Shown here in pieces: positions 1 through 11,454 of a stretch of DNA of 64,000 nucleotides (position 1 is its first letter; the number at the start of each line of letters is the position of its first letter). Source of the DNA: Prosapia bicincta (taxonomy: Eukaryota; Arthropoda; Insecta; Hemiptera; Cercopidae); the NCBI GenBank assembly GCA_036971475.1, contig JBAIZL010000005.1:177298886-177362885 (forward strand). Reading direction: 5' to 3'. The notes below the pieces were generated by a model. It searched no databases. It saw only the letters and a program-made list of their open reading frames with translations, and had not been told where the DNA came from. A program made the position numbers and the translations under genes.

Positions 1-1689
1 TATCCAAAACCTCCTCAAAAATTACCTAATGTCCTAACCCTGCCTGATCTTTTCCTTACCCCACCACCTAAAATAACCAAGAGGTCGGTTATAACCTGAA
101 TTGACAATGGGACACATCTCCCGAAATTGTCATCATTGTTAATCAAAAGTAGGTGCTGCTATATGTAGTGTTACATACAAATATATGTCCAAATGTTTAA
201 GTATTATAAGTAGATAAGTTTAAAAAAATGTAATATATTTGGACACATATAGTGAACATTTTTCTTTTTGCAGCTTATATGACAGATGGGAAGACGTGAT
301 GAACTAGCAAGTAGTATTATTCCATTCTATGGATACTAAGGAACTGTCTGAACAATAGATTGTTTTTGCATATACTGAAAATGGTTGTTAACTCTTACCC
401 TCTCCATAGTTGAAGGCTAACACACCAGGAGAAGATATAGAATCATGTCAATATTTTGAAACTTGTAGTTACATAGGAATTCAGCTCATAAATTGGCAGT
501 GAAGAAGGATATTAAGTATCTATTGAAATTATATCGATTTTATTGTTTTGACAATTGACAAAACTTTAATTTTTCTACTGGCCTACTGAGGTAGACACAC
601 GAGTTTGACTTGATTATGGAATGAATACCATGACACAAGTATTACTCATGGTTGAGGTATAACAGATATTTGATAATGAACTGCCTTATATTCGATATTT
701 CTCCACTATATCATGTTGGCATAACCTCTTCACATATTTTACCTTGAACTCACTTTTATTGGGTTATCTATTGTGTATTTCTACAATATCCTAGTCTAGT
801 GTGCTCCAGATTGTGTCGTTTGATAGTATATTTTTCTTATTTGTGAACCCAGACAAGTAAAATTTTATTTCTGTGTAGGGTTTTAGTTCTACTTTTAAAA
901 AATATATAGTATAGCATGTTTTTTTTATAAAAAATATAAATAAGATTACTTTACTTTGAAAAGGGGAATTAAAAGTAATGTTTCAGTTCTATACATAGAA
1001 TAAATGAAAATAATTAAATGGCGATGAATTAATTGTGTATAAAAAAAACATTAAACTACAAAACAAAACAAAACAAAAATTATAAATTTAATATGAGTTA
1101 AATTATAAGTTCAAACCATCTATTGCATGCGGTAATAAAAACTACCTCAATGTGTTAAACTAATTAATGACGTCCTATACTTATAGTTTAAGTAAGTAAA
1201 AAAATTACTGAGACGAAATGATTTAGTTCATACTGGGTGATTTTCGTCAGAGTTTCAGTGAGACAGTAACGAATATTTTCACAATGAAATTAAAAACATT
1301 TCTTTTATCTCAGTAAGGTTTCTCATAAAATTATTTAGGTTATAAGTTTTGCAAATCATTAATTAATTTAATGAAAACTTTGAATAATGTATTAATTATG
1401 AGTTGCAACCTCCATGTTCTCATTGCACTGCCTAGAATTAAGTTATTAAAGTAATATCAGTTACTCTGTATCTACCTCATTAAGTAAAGCTTGGAGATTC
1501 TCTAACACATTGTTAGTTTCTGCTTCATTTTCCTTTTTCTGGTCGATTTTCATTAAGACTAAAAATTATCATTGCTTTGTAATATTATTTGCACACAAAA
1601 TATATTTATTTATCTATTTAAAATTAAATATTACTTTTATTCTTGAATTTTATAGTCCATTACGTTCGGTTGAATCTTATTAATCACTT
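1..1689. other. AT-rich non-coding DNA, probably intron 2 of the carotenoid oxygenase gene
   Basis: No open frame or family motif could be supported on either strand. I looked for the next carotenoid oxygenase exon here on the minus strand and did not find it, so it probably lies beyond the left edge. The DNA is AT-rich with short homopolymer runs. Confidence 0.5.
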
Positions 1690-2770
1690 AACTTTGAATT
1701 TAGTAAATTTGTTAAAACTTACTGAGACAGAACGTTTTCGATCGCTATGTGCCGATCTTCATCAGTGTCTTCTGCTTGGAGATGTTGGGTCAAGCAGTGA
1801 CGGTTTTAAAGGAAGGTTTTCGATAGTATCAAAGAGTATGTGTGATTTGTATTGTGTTTGTTCGTTTAATATGTTTGTACTTTGTGTTTTTGTGTGTCTG
1901 TAAATTTCATATTGTTCTAGTGTGTTGAGATGTGGTCCTTTTTTGTTGATGTGTAGGATTTCTAGGTTTTGGTAAATGTCTGTGTATTTGTGTCCTGTAT
2001 CTTTTATGTGGTTGTAAAATGTTGAGTTGGTGTTCTGTTTGTGTTCTTCGACTCTTTGTTTAAAGCTGCAACATGTTTGTCCAATGTAAAACTTGTTACA
2101 TTTGTCGCAGTTCAGTTTGTATATGCCTGGTGCTTGTAGTTTATCCTTGTTGTTGGTGTTGTGTTGTATTTTGTATTGTAGCTTATTATTAGTTTTGTAT
2201 GCTATTTTGTATCCTGTTTTTTGAAATTTGCGGGCTATTTTGTTTGTTGTTTTGTTTATGAATGGTAATGTGATGTATTTGTTTTGCCTTTCTGTAGTGT
2301 TAATTTTAGTGTTTTTTTGTATTTTGTGCCATAGTTTGTCTATTATTGTGGTGTTATATCCATTTGTGTATGCTAAATATTTAATTGTGTCTAGTTCTTT
2401 GTTTATGTTTCCTGTGATCATTGGGACTTCTTTAAGTCTATGGAGCATGGATCTGAAGGCTGCGTGTTTGTGTTGGATAGGGGGGTTTGAGGTGTAGTGG
2501 ATAAGTGTGTCTGTCGTTATGGGTTTCCTGTAAATGTTGAAGCTGTGTTTTTGTGTGTGGCTTTTTGTTATGGTTAGGTCGAGGAAGTTTAGGGATCGGT
2601 TGGTTTCAATTTCTGAAGTGAAGTGGAGTTTTGGGTGTATTTTATTAGTGTGGGTGAGGAGTTGTTCGCATTAACGGGAGTTGCCTCTGTATAGAGTTAT
2701 AATATCATCGACGTATCTGTGCCAGTAAATAATTTTGTGTGCGTGTGTATTGTTTGTGTTTGTGTTTGTT
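1690..2770 (-). pseudogene. Penelope-like element, 3' part: RT end plus GIY-YIG endonuclease
   Basis: One minus-strand frame runs from about 2770 to a stop at 1762 and is broken only by an in-frame TAA at 2671-2673. It starts inside a reverse transcriptase: the catalytic motif reads RYVDDI (YVDD codons at 2704-2715), followed by SLNFLDLTI, which is typical of Penelope-like RTs. After a Lys/Asn-rich linker comes a GIY-YIG nuclease: GIYKLNCDKCNKFYIGQT, with the CxxC between GIY and YIG seen in Penelope nucleases, then FKQRVEEHK. The frame ends in SPSRRH, and its stop lies inside a hammerhead-like core (1722-1770). The upstream RT, including the first catalytic Asp region, is missing, so this is a 5'-truncated dead copy. 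Its closest relative in the window is at 12641-13460 in the opposite orientation. It sits in an intron of the carotenoid oxygenase gene, on the same strand. Confidence 0.88.
1722..1770 (-). ncRNA. Hammerhead-ribozyme-like motif at the 3' end of the Penelope-like element
   Basis: On the minus strand the order is CUGAUGA (1765-1759), one extra A, stem GAUCG (1757-1753), an 8-nt loop, CGAUC (1744-1740), GAAAA (1739-1735), then ACGUUCUGUC. This matches the hammerhead order core-box 1, stem II, GAAA, and cleavage-type GUC. PLEs are known to carry hammerhead motifs in their terminal repeats. The extra base before stem II and the weak stems I and III mean activity is not assured. The two UGA triplets of the core are also the stop codons of the element's reading frame. 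Confidence 0.55.
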
Positions 2771-3123
2771 TATTACTTTTACTAAAATGAATTATATTTA
2801 TTACAAATTTTTTAAATATAAAAGTATATTATTTTTCTATGAAAACAGTACGTAAAACACATTTGATCTGTCAGAATAGAGGGAAGGACTGAGTATGATT
2901 GTGTTTAACTAGAATAGTTTATGGCATTCAGGTTTTAATTAATACTAAATATAGTTTATACCTCAATGGTACCTCTGAATACCACTGAATAATACCTCAA
3001 TAATACATTTTTCTGGAATTTTTTGTCAAACATATTTTTCAATAAACAGAGTATACTAATTTATATTGAAGATTGAAAAATATACAACTCTTGGCATTTG
3101 TATTCCATTACATTTTGTGAAAC
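2771..3123. other. AT-rich intronic DNA without recognisable features
   Basis: Starts with a T/G-rich stretch where homology to the Penelope-like frame ends. Nothing else is recognisable. Confidence 0.4.
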
Positions 3124-3330
3124 TTAATTAATAACTTTACATTAATTTTTGACTATCTGAACTTTAATTTTATGTAAATTTGTAAAAACTTACTGAGGCA
3201 GAATGTTTTCAATCGCTCCGTTGCGATCTTCATCAGTGTCAGACACTGATATCTCTCTCAGAAAGTTTTTACAAATTTACTCAAAATTAAAGTTCGGACA
3301 GTGGTAAATTAAAGTAAGTTATTAAATTAA
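3124..3330. repeat. Palindrome of a Penelope-like terminal repeat with a hammerhead-like motif
   Basis: Two inverted arms (about 3124-3200 and 3252-3330, ~78 bp each, with scattered mismatches) flank a centre that carries, on the minus strand, CUGAUGA (3236-3230), stem GAUCGC with partner GCGAUU, then GAAAA (3210-3206). The arm sequence matches the 3' flank of the Penelope-like copy at 1690-1735. I read it as two head-to-head terminal repeats left by a heavily truncated insertion. Confidence 0.65.
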
Positions 3331-4220
3331 TATATAAGTACTAAACTATAACCAAATCATAATTGTGGGATGTAATTATATTTATATGTAGCATCAGATT
3401 GTCTTAAATATGCTTTGTAAAGTGATTTTTATTGACTATATTTTGGAAAAGAACAAACTTTAGTAAGAAAAATATAAACTGATGTTTACAGAAAATAGTT
3501 TTTACTGTAGAATATGACTTCAGATTCAGTATAGATTCATTATATACATCAATTGAAACTACACTGCGATACAAAACATTTAACCCAAAGAGCAGTCTTA
3601 AAGTTGGCAGTTGGAAGGAATATTATCCTAAAACCTCTTGATGAAAGAAATTTTAAAGAAAGCGTTGCATCATATATCACATCAATGATTTTATAACGTT
3701 TTTCAAACAGGTAGATGTTAGGACCAGAAGACATTTTTCAGTTTCTAGTATCTTGCAACCTTAGAGCGTTTCCATGAGATTTTTGTTACAAAGAGTTTGG
3801 AAGCTACATGAATAGATTTCTACAAAAGAATAACAACAGTTTTGTATACTGATAAAAAAATTATGTACTGTTTATAAATCATGCATGAAAGTATCCTAAT
3901 GTTGAAAGTAATAGGAAGAAAATATTGCCTTGATAGCTTCTCTCTCACACAAAATAAATTACTGACATTGATTAGTTAAAATAAAACGTTTATTGTTTAA
4001 TTTCCAAGAATATTTGTGTTGTTAAATAATCTCAAAATGCACATGTTGTCATAAAAATAATGAGCTTACTTAATTTGTGGAAACACTAATTGTATCCGAA
4101 TATTGGTTATTTAATAATTAATAAATGCATTTTTGTGTTTATTAAAATATTCATATAACTTTACTAGAAATAATAAAAAATAGTTCATTGATAAATGGTT
4201 ATAGTGCATTACTCTCTAAC
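3331..4220. other. AT-rich intron 2 sequence
   Basis: Lies immediately downstream of exon 2 of the carotenoid oxygenase on its minus strand. A 61-codon open stretch at 3549-3734 (minus) shows no family motif and is not called. Confidence 0.45.
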
Positions 4221-4332
4221 CTATGTAACAATGCTGAACTGTCAAATAAGTGCTCAAATGTCATTTCTCCAACCTTAAGTCCGCCAGGCCCATTCCTTAA
4301 TAGAGTTCCTTTTAGCCATTTTGGTATAAAGC
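4221..4332 (-). CDS. ninaB-like: Carotenoid oxygenase, exon 2 (NinaB/BCO family)
   Basis: This 112-bp minus-strand exon is too short to stand out as an open frame. It is preceded by a pyrimidine-rich tract and TTTGCAG (AG at 4334-4333) and followed by a GT at 4220-4219 (AG|GTTAGA). It encodes [16 protein letters not shown], then [20 protein letters not shown], the conserved N-terminal block of carotenoid cleavage oxygenases (the LLRNGPG and HLFD motifs of NinaB, BCO1, BCO2 and RPE65). Exon 1 ends one base into a Gly codon and this exon supplies GC, so the junction reads ...GYTTG|FIPKW in perfect phase. It leaves two bases (AG) for the next exon, expected to complete an Arg codon. The family's iron-binding His residues would be encoded farther left, outside the window. 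The donor is not a strong consensus, so the 3' boundary is slightly less certain than the acceptor. Confidence 0.92.
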
Positions 4333-4463
4333 CTGCAAAAAAAAGATTTTTTTTAGTGGTGGTTTTATCATCAAAATCAGTACATTCACAATTTTTAATA
4401 ATCGAAGTTGCTTGATGTAATCATCTTGAATTCACTGATTAAACTAATGTTAAAAATACTTCA

Positions 4464-5055
4464 CTAAGTGAATACGTAATTGCTTACTTGCTGACACGTT
4501 TCAAAACATTCGTACCTTTTATGAAGCTAACCCTCTACTGGCGGCATCGGTTAGGTGTAAAAGCTTTAACGGGAATGGATTTATGACTGTGGAATGGGTG
4601 GGTTGTTTGAGTTGTGTGTGAAAAGGCTGTTGGCTTCAAAGAGTGTGTGATCATTTAATATGTTTTCTTTATCTGTTGAGTAGTGTTTGCAGATTTCATA
4701 TTTTTCTAAGGTTGTTGGTTTTTTACTTTGTTTTAATGTGTGTAGAACATTTAAATTAGTGTGTAAAACATTAAAACAAAGTAAAAAAACTAACAATCTT
4801 AGAAAAATATGAAATCTACAAAACACTACACAACAAATAAATAAAACGTATTAAATGATCACACACACTTTGAAGCCAACAGCCTTTTCTATTATATGAC
4901 ACACAACTCAAAAAACCCACCCCATTCCACAGTCATAAATCCATTCCCGTTAGAGCCTTTACACCTACCCGATGGCGCCAGTAGAGGGTTAGCTTCGTAA
5001 AAGGAATGAATGTTTTGAAACGTGTAAGCAAGAAAGCAATTACGTATTCACTTAG
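4464..5055. repeat. Large foldback carrying two head-to-head Penelope-like tails
   Basis: Arms of about 285-290 bp (4464-4750 and 4770-5055) are near-perfect inverted copies separated by ~20 bp. On the minus strand the left arm encodes a C-terminal tail (TLEKYEICKHYSTDKENILN) that matches the TLEQYEIYRH...NILNEQ tail of the Penelope-like copy at 1690-2770. The outer parts of both arms contain GAAACGUGUC, a form expected of PLE hammerhead ends. The structure could extrude as a cruciform or fold as a long RNA hairpin in the intron. Confidence 0.72.
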
Positions 5056-6074
5056 TCATTAGTTTTAACAATTATTATTGATAATATTATTTTAGTTGTT
5101 ATGCAGTTACGACAATTTATTACTAGCAGTATGCAATTTTAAATTGGTTTCAAGCTTAGATTTTAAAAAAATTCATTATCATTCATTTTATCTATCCAAT
5201 GGATTTCCTTTACTATGTTAACCTACATAATAAAGTACCTTCTTTATTATTTAAAGAGTACATAAGATAAAAACAAACACAAGGTATATCTAGAAAAATT
5301 TTAGAACCTTGTAAATAATGGCTATGGTACAACATTAACCAGTATTCATGAAATGTCTGTACGATTTCATAAATATTGATGGTCATGTTATTGATAAATG
5401 TTTAATTAATTAAACAATATGGAAAAATTAATTTTATAAAGGTGTGATGTAAAAAACACGTTTTCACTCAAAAAAGTTATAGGTAGATAGTAAAATCCTT
5501 AGTAATTTCCTTTAATAGTTGTTATATTCTATTAATAGAAGAAGCAGAAATTTCCCAAATTTCATCATTAGAAATACTGCTTTTAATTTTCTTTTAAAAC
5601 TAAAATTGAAGTTTTGTTTCTAATCATTACTGCTCCTTTCCTTTCAATGATTCAGGCCCTATTATTTTATGTAAGTGACAAAGTCACCCTACACCCCCTT
5701 AAGTAATATTTTAACTGTTTGTTATAGAAGCAGATATATAATTATTAATTATCTGGACAGCTTTTGAGGCACAGTAAATACAGATATCAGGTGATCATTT
5801 AAAGAAAAAATGACAGTAGCAGGTGACTGGTAAGAGAAGACCCTCTTGGTTCCAACATGTATGTCAAATATTTTTGATTGTTATCTATCTGCTTAATTAT
5901 TTAGATCTGTCACATAACATCAGAAACCATTATTTATAACCATCATTCACGTAATAAAGGCATACAAAAATGGTTTCTCTATTTGCTCATAATCGGGAGG
6001 GAGAAAAGTAAAATTTAATACATTTTTTTTTTTTACAACACCCTCAACAAATTTTTCTTAAAACATATACTCAT

Positions 6075-6085
<11 letters not shown>
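5056..6085. other. AT-rich intron 1 sequence
   Basis: No coding or structured element recognised. It ends at a (TA)n tract. Confidence 0.4.
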
Positions 6086-6159
<74 letters not shown>

Positions 6160-6361
6160 ACGTTGTCCATTATTTTTCCGTTGCACTGACTTTATGAAGT
6201 TCATATATTACTATTGTAAATACTTTTATCCACCACTAAGTGCAATAATTTTACTGTGTGATTCGACAATGGTCAAGTGACCGAAAGGGGCCTCATCACA
6301 ACAAGGTAAAATTATTGCACTTAGTGGTGGATAAAAGTATTTACAATAGTAATATATCAAC

Positions 6362-6418
<57 letters not shown>
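6086..6418. repeat. (TA)n-flanked palindrome with a stem-GAAA motif (Penelope-like end, family d)
   Basis: Order: (TA)n at about 6086-6156, a ~40-bp unique flank (6157-6195), inverted arm 6196-6254, loop, inverted arm 6306-6365, (TA)n at 6366-6418. The ~59-bp arms are nearly perfect. The loop carries GATTCGACAAT, stem GGTC-AAGT-GACC, then GAAA (6264-6290), the same order as the hammerhead-like motifs elsewhere in the window but with a poorer first core box. The same arms, loop and flank recur at 17249-17594, and a half copy occurs at 13826-13930. Confidence 0.7.
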
Positions 6419-6420
<2 letters not shown>

Positions 6421-6448
6421 TTGCAACACTATTTTCTTGTATTCACTT

Positions 6449-6642
6449 ATCACTTACACTTTATTGTACTTAAACATGAATCTTACTTTAACTTTACTTA
6501 CATGTTCTATTTTTCGAGCATCTACTGAGACGATGCTTTCAGAAGATGCTCGAAAATGAGGACACGTAATTAAAGTTCTCGAAAGTCAACTCTCATATAT
6601 ACCAAGTAAGTTCTTGTTTAAGTACAATAAAGTGTAAGTGAT
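6449..6642. repeat. Palindrome with 27-bp perfect arms and a nested hairpin
   Basis: The arms at 6449-6475 and 6616-6642 are exact reverse complements. Between them lies a second hairpin: TCGAGCATCT pairs with AGATGCTCGA around a loop starting ACTGAGACGATG, followed by AAAA. This is probably another Penelope-like terminal repeat pair; the family is not certain. Confidence 0.55.
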
Positions 6643-6659
6643 ATATATGAATGTGTGTG

Positions 6660-8215
6660 TGTGTGTGTTTTTTTAATAAGTTGGAGGAAAAAAGAATGAC
6701 GTTTGATCCTACAAACTCTGCAACAGCAAAAAATCCTCATGACATGAAGGCCCAGCACAGGATTTTAGCTGTTCAGCATTACTTCATGACTACAGACTCT
6801 AACTGTAGTAAAAACCTCAAAGATCCAACTCGAACTTCTTTCAACGACTTATTGTCATCCCCTGGGACCACTGTTAGGCATTACTTCAGGGGGAAGTGAC
6901 CAACAGCAAATGCTGTTTCAACTTGTCAAAACATTTACATGTTTATTTGGCTTATTATTCTTTCATTTTTTTTTCTAACATAATCTTCACTATGAAGTTT
7001 GCTATATAATTCCACTTATTTTCACTTTCTAGCATGGAGAATATCAGGTTTTGTTCATTAATGGTAATGCCCTGGCAGGCATTTTTTTGTTGTCGCTTTT
7101 TGTTCTAATGCTCACAGTAGAACAATGTATGTCTCACGAGATCGTTTTCGCTTTTGCAGAACTCACATTGAGCTGTGTCATAAATATAAATTTATTAAAA
7201 AAATCACCAAAACATCCATATCCAGTGAGTGCTTATGTGAGATAGTAGTTCACTTCTCCATGTCCTCTTTCCATTCAGACAGGGAATTATGCAGTATGTC
7301 CATCTGCCAGTGCTGGAGTCATTCCACTCCGATTACCAGTGCTCCAAAAGGCATCCTCTAGCAGATTGCATAGCTATTTTCTCTGCACGTTTACTTTATT
7401 TGTTTGTTCTGCGTGTCTTTAATACCGCTTAGTTGCTAGTATATTTCTTGTTTTTCTTGAGACAATAGATATATTGGCCGGGTTCCGGCAAGTACTAGCA
7501 CAGCACTATCAGATACCATTTTAAATACAGAAACTATTTGTAGTGTGCCACCTTTCTGTAATAAAACTATTTTCTTCTTTAACTGTGTGTTTTCCATTGC
7601 AGGAACACACATGGGTGCCGCATATATAGAAGTTGTGAATTCACCACCGAAGATATCAATCTCTTATACTCCTTTGATCCTCCAATAATAGGCATCAGTC
7701 TGCACAGATTTCCACAAGACAATCTTGCCCGCTTGCAGGATTTATCTATGTGAATTGAAAAAATTAGTGTCCTGTCTAGGGTAACCCCCATATATTTTAG
7801 TTCATCTTTCCCCTGGATTTGTGAATCATCTATTTCCAACACTGGTGTCACAAATACTTGTTTATCCGTTACTAACAAAGCTTCTGTTTTTTCTATAGCC
7901 TTCTTTAAGCCACGACTTTCAAGCCAATTTTGTACCCAATCTGCTGCCTCTTCTAGTGCAGCTGCTGTAGGTGCCGTGCAAACAATTATGGTGTCATCTG
8001 CATAACCCACTATGTCAGTGTCTTCTAGAAGATCCATTAGTAGAAGCCTGTCACACATCTCATTCTACAAACAAAGACCTTGTGGCACTTCACCTTCCAT
8101 ATAGAAGACAAGTGTATGAGTGCCACAGTTGAATGGCACTGATCTTTTGCTAAGGTAGTCATGAAACATTTTAACCAGATATTCTGGTTTATTTTTCTTC
8201 TGTAGTGGATCAAGA
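6660..8215 (-). pseudogene. R1-like non-LTR retrotransposon relic (RT end, C-terminus, probable 3' UTR)
   Basis: Read from 8215 leftwards on the minus strand. A degenerate RT box EVPQGL (normally GVPQGS) is followed by an in-frame TAG, then VGYADDTIIVC with the catalytic YADD at 8004-7993. A thumb region follows (ALEEAADWVQNWLESRGLKK) and then LKYMGVTLDR. Farther left, at about 7330-7030, frames with stops read HGEVNYYLT, GYGCFGDFFNKF, then CKSENDLVRHTLFYCEH, matching the C-terminal GHG.F and Cys-His region of R1-type ORF2 proteins. Several stops and frameshifts make it dead. The stretch 6660-7030 resembles an R1-type 3' UTR, a weaker call. It is truncated at 8215 by a (GT)n tract. Confidence 0.82.
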
Positions 8216-8218
8216 ATA

Positions 8219-8563
<345 letters not shown>

Positions 8564-8941
8564 TACATATATTTGAGATATTTTAATTAACTAAAAATAA
8601 ATATAAAAAGCCTTTCTTTTTGTTTGATGTATAATACGTTTGTAAAATTGTTAATACACAAATAATGTATTTGGATACAAATTGTAAAAATTTAACTCTG
8701 AGCAAGTTGATCTATATCAACTTATGTCAACTACATAAAAAAATATAAATTTTATTAATAATAAAATAGCAGGAAATCAGCCTACAGATAAATTTGATAT
8801 GTGAAAAATATTTAATTTTTGTATTGAGTTGTTGTATAACCTCTTTTTACAAACATTTAAATAACAAAAGAGCAAACAGCTAATAAATTGTGTATCAAGT
8901 TTATGTAGCCCTGAACACAAACTTTAATACATCACTTTTAC

Positions 8942-9809
8942 CTGTTGTGTAGCCTTTTATTGGTTCTACGACTTCTTTTTCACAAGATCTCATCCATACA
9001 GAAGTATCACAGTTGGGGTACAACTCTTGCCCTGCCTTCAATTTATTCATTATTTGTTCATCGTTTATACCACTAACTTCATCTAGCAGGGTGCTTATTC
9101 CATGTTCCATTGAAACACCTGCATGTCGCTGAGAAACACTAGAATGTGATAAGAAATTATTATTGTTGTTACAGTCACATACTGCACTTCCTGTAATAGA
9201 ATCACAAGTTTCTTTAGTTAGAGTTTTCTGACAACCGTTGTACTTTTTATAAGAAATAGGAGTCCATATTCCCACTGGTGTACAATAACCACTTGAAATT
9301 ATCTGTGTATTATTTTCTGATCTTGTTATTTCTTTACAATAACACATTTCTTCTTCATTATCTTCAAATTCTTCAACAGTAGTGTCACTTTCATATATTA
9401 CTTCTGAGGAAAGTGGTAAAGAATAGGTAGTCCTTGGTTCTATGTTAAGATTATTATTTTGTTTTTCAATATTTTCTAAGAGTAATTTATTTGCTTTTGG
9501 AAAAATATAATACTGAATTTTCTTTTTAAGCTTAGAAAATTTAACAGATAAATATCTAGATTTATTTTTATTTAAACATAATTTGTTCTTTTGTTTATCT
9601 TCTTTACATTTATCTTCAATATATTTATTTTTATCTGTTTTGCATTGTGTTGTATAACTTTTAAGACTTTTAATATTTAGCTGCTCTTTACTGGTAATAT
9701 TTAAAGATTTTTTTGTTAAAATATCACTAAGATTTTGGTTATTTTCAACATTATTATAAGATACTAAAACTGATTGAGATTTTCTTACTGGTTTATGTGA
9801 AGACCACAT
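8942..9809 (-). CDS. ninaB-like: Carotenoid oxygenase, exon 1 with a long N-terminal extension
   Basis: A 289-codon minus-strand exon ending at the donor CAACAG|GTAAAAGT. Residues ~263-290 (LYPNCDTSVWMRSC, then EKEVVEPIKGYTTG) are the conserved start of carotenoid cleavage oxygenases of the NinaB/BCO type, iron enzymes that split carotenoids to retinal or apocarotenoids. Splicing to exon 2 gives the contiguous family sequence. The ~260 residues before this block have no counterpart I recognise. They are Lys/Asn-rich (1-125), contain an acidic patch TVEEFEDNEEEM (144-155), a Cys cluster (156-212) and a run of Asn (214-218). Typical members have only some tens of residues there. The start at 9809 has AAG before the ATG and lies ~50 nt below a predicted start site. 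Translation could instead begin at Met234 (~9110). A 300-codon open frame in such AT-rich DNA favours the extension being coding. Confidence 0.85.
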
Positions 9810-9856
9810 CTTGCTTTAAACCAAACTTACAACCACTTCCAGCCAGAACAGATATA

Positions 9857-9892
9857 TACTGGCACGTGACTGGCAATAGCGTGATTTATATA
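9857..9892 (-). promoter_or_regulatory. ninaB-like: Predicted core promoter: TATA box, E-box and initiator
   Basis: On the minus strand TATATAAA (9892-9885) is followed 32 nt later by an arthropod-like initiator CCAGTA (9862-9857, predicted start A at 9860). A palindromic CACGTG (9868-9863) lies between them. The resulting 5' UTR would be ~51 nt, ending at the ATG at 9809. The spacing fits TATA-Inr rules; the start site itself is inferred. Confidence 0.5.
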
Positions 9893-11090
9893 GAAGCTTT
9901 AGGATAACTTGGTTAGTAGAGTTTATAACGTGACTGAAGTAAGGCTTCAAAATCAGAACTATATTTCTGACTTGTAAATAGGGATAACTGTTTGAAAGGA
10001 TTCTTTTAATGCTTCACACACCCACATATATATAAATCAATTACTCTAAGAGAGTATTGTGAGTTTAACAGTGCTATATCCGAGATTAAAATTTCACTGG
10101 TCCAAAAATACCAGTAACACTAAAATTTCTTGAAAAAAATTAAATTATAAAAAAATACTGTTACTCTTGTTCAAGAAACTGGAAGTACTCAAGAATTAAA
10201 CTGAATAAATGGCATTTTTTTATCAAATTGGACATAAACATTATATTGTTTACTGGGTTACATGATTAAATATAAAAAATCTTACAAAAGTAAAGATGAA
10301 GGTAAATTTATAAAATATTTTAATTGTATTTAAATAGAAACAAATCTACAATTTATTATTTAAACGGGTACTAAATTGTAATGAACTTAAAAAATAAACA
10401 TCAATAAAAAAATCTTTATGGACTTATAGAGTGGACTCATGCAAAAAGAAAAAGTACAATTCCTAATTGTAATAAGCAGTCTCTAATATAAAAAATTTAA
10501 TAGATTGTATAGAAGAGCATTTTGTATTTATTATGACAAAATTTAATAAAACATTTAACGACAATTGTACTTTAACATTTTGAATCTTCAGAAAATGGTT
10601 TTTTTAGAATAAGTTAATATTTAAACAAATCCTCAACAAATATAAGTGCTACTATAGGCAAGTTTGTAAATATTTACAAGTGTTTAGCTAATATTTAAAT
10701 TATTTTTTCAAAAAGGTTTTCTGAGAGCAAAGATCTTTATTTTTTAATAATTTGTTTCATTTGTTTTACTGGGACTAATTAAGTACATAATACTGTCAAT
10801 GAGGTATCTATTTAAAAATTGACCAATCTATACCCTCAAAACATGATATTTTCAAATAAACAAACAAGGTTTATTTAAGATTTTTGTCCCATACTAACTA
10901 GCAATTCACTAATTTTAGACAAAATTAAATGTTTGAATAAAAGTTTGTATTTTAACTGATAATAAAATATTTCAAAGAAAATATTCGCTAATTCAAATTA
11001 TTGATAACAATCTGTCTTGATGTTTAATATTGTATGTTTACATTTATAAACTATATAATATGTAATATATTTTATATATATGTAAAAGAT
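9893..11090. other. Upstream intergenic DNA of the carotenoid oxygenase gene
   Basis: AT-rich, with no open frame or recognised repeat. Regulatory elements for the gene could lie here, but nothing specific is visible. Confidence 0.4.
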
Positions 11091-11094
11091 TTAT

Positions 11095-11145
11095 TAAATA
11101 CATACGCTTTAGCAAAAGCCATAACTTTTCATCAGTCTGACATTT
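11095..11145 (-). ncRNA. Decayed hammerhead-like motif
   Basis: On the minus strand CUGAUGA (11135-11129) is followed by AAAG-UUAUGG-CUUU as stem II, then UGCUAAAGCGUAUG where GAAAC would be expected. It has the same order as the Penelope-associated motifs but the second core box is damaged, so it is probably inactive. Confidence 0.4.
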
Positions 11146-11380
11146 ACTCTAAAAGGCACTAAAATGTTGGTAAAAGTAGTGGTTCAGAAAATAGGGTAGG
11201 TTTGGATTCAATCAATACTGGGTGCCCTTGACTTGGATTCTAGTGTATTTCACAAACAGGGAAAGTTTATTAAGAAATCGCTCGAATTAAATATTATGTA
11301 ATATTTAGTTTCTACATGAATTGTACTTTATTTCTTATACAGTTATTTATGAATAATACACTATTAGTTTAGTATATTTA

Positions 11381-11384
<4 letters not shown>

Positions 11385-11431
<47 letters not shown>
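11385..11431. repeat. (TA)n microsatellite
   Basis: A pure TA run of ~46 bp. Confidence 0.95.
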
Positions 11432-11434
<3 letters not shown>

Positions 11435-11454
11435 CACAACTAATAATTAACTAT

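Noticed and set aside
3549..3734. Candidate third exon of the carotenoid oxygenase
   Set aside because: The 61-codon minus-strand frame shows none of the family's motifs expected after HLFD...LLHR.
6651..6899. 82-codon plus-strand frame as a host exon
   Set aside because: It lies at the 3' side of the minus-strand R1-like relic and is better explained as that element's 3' UTR.
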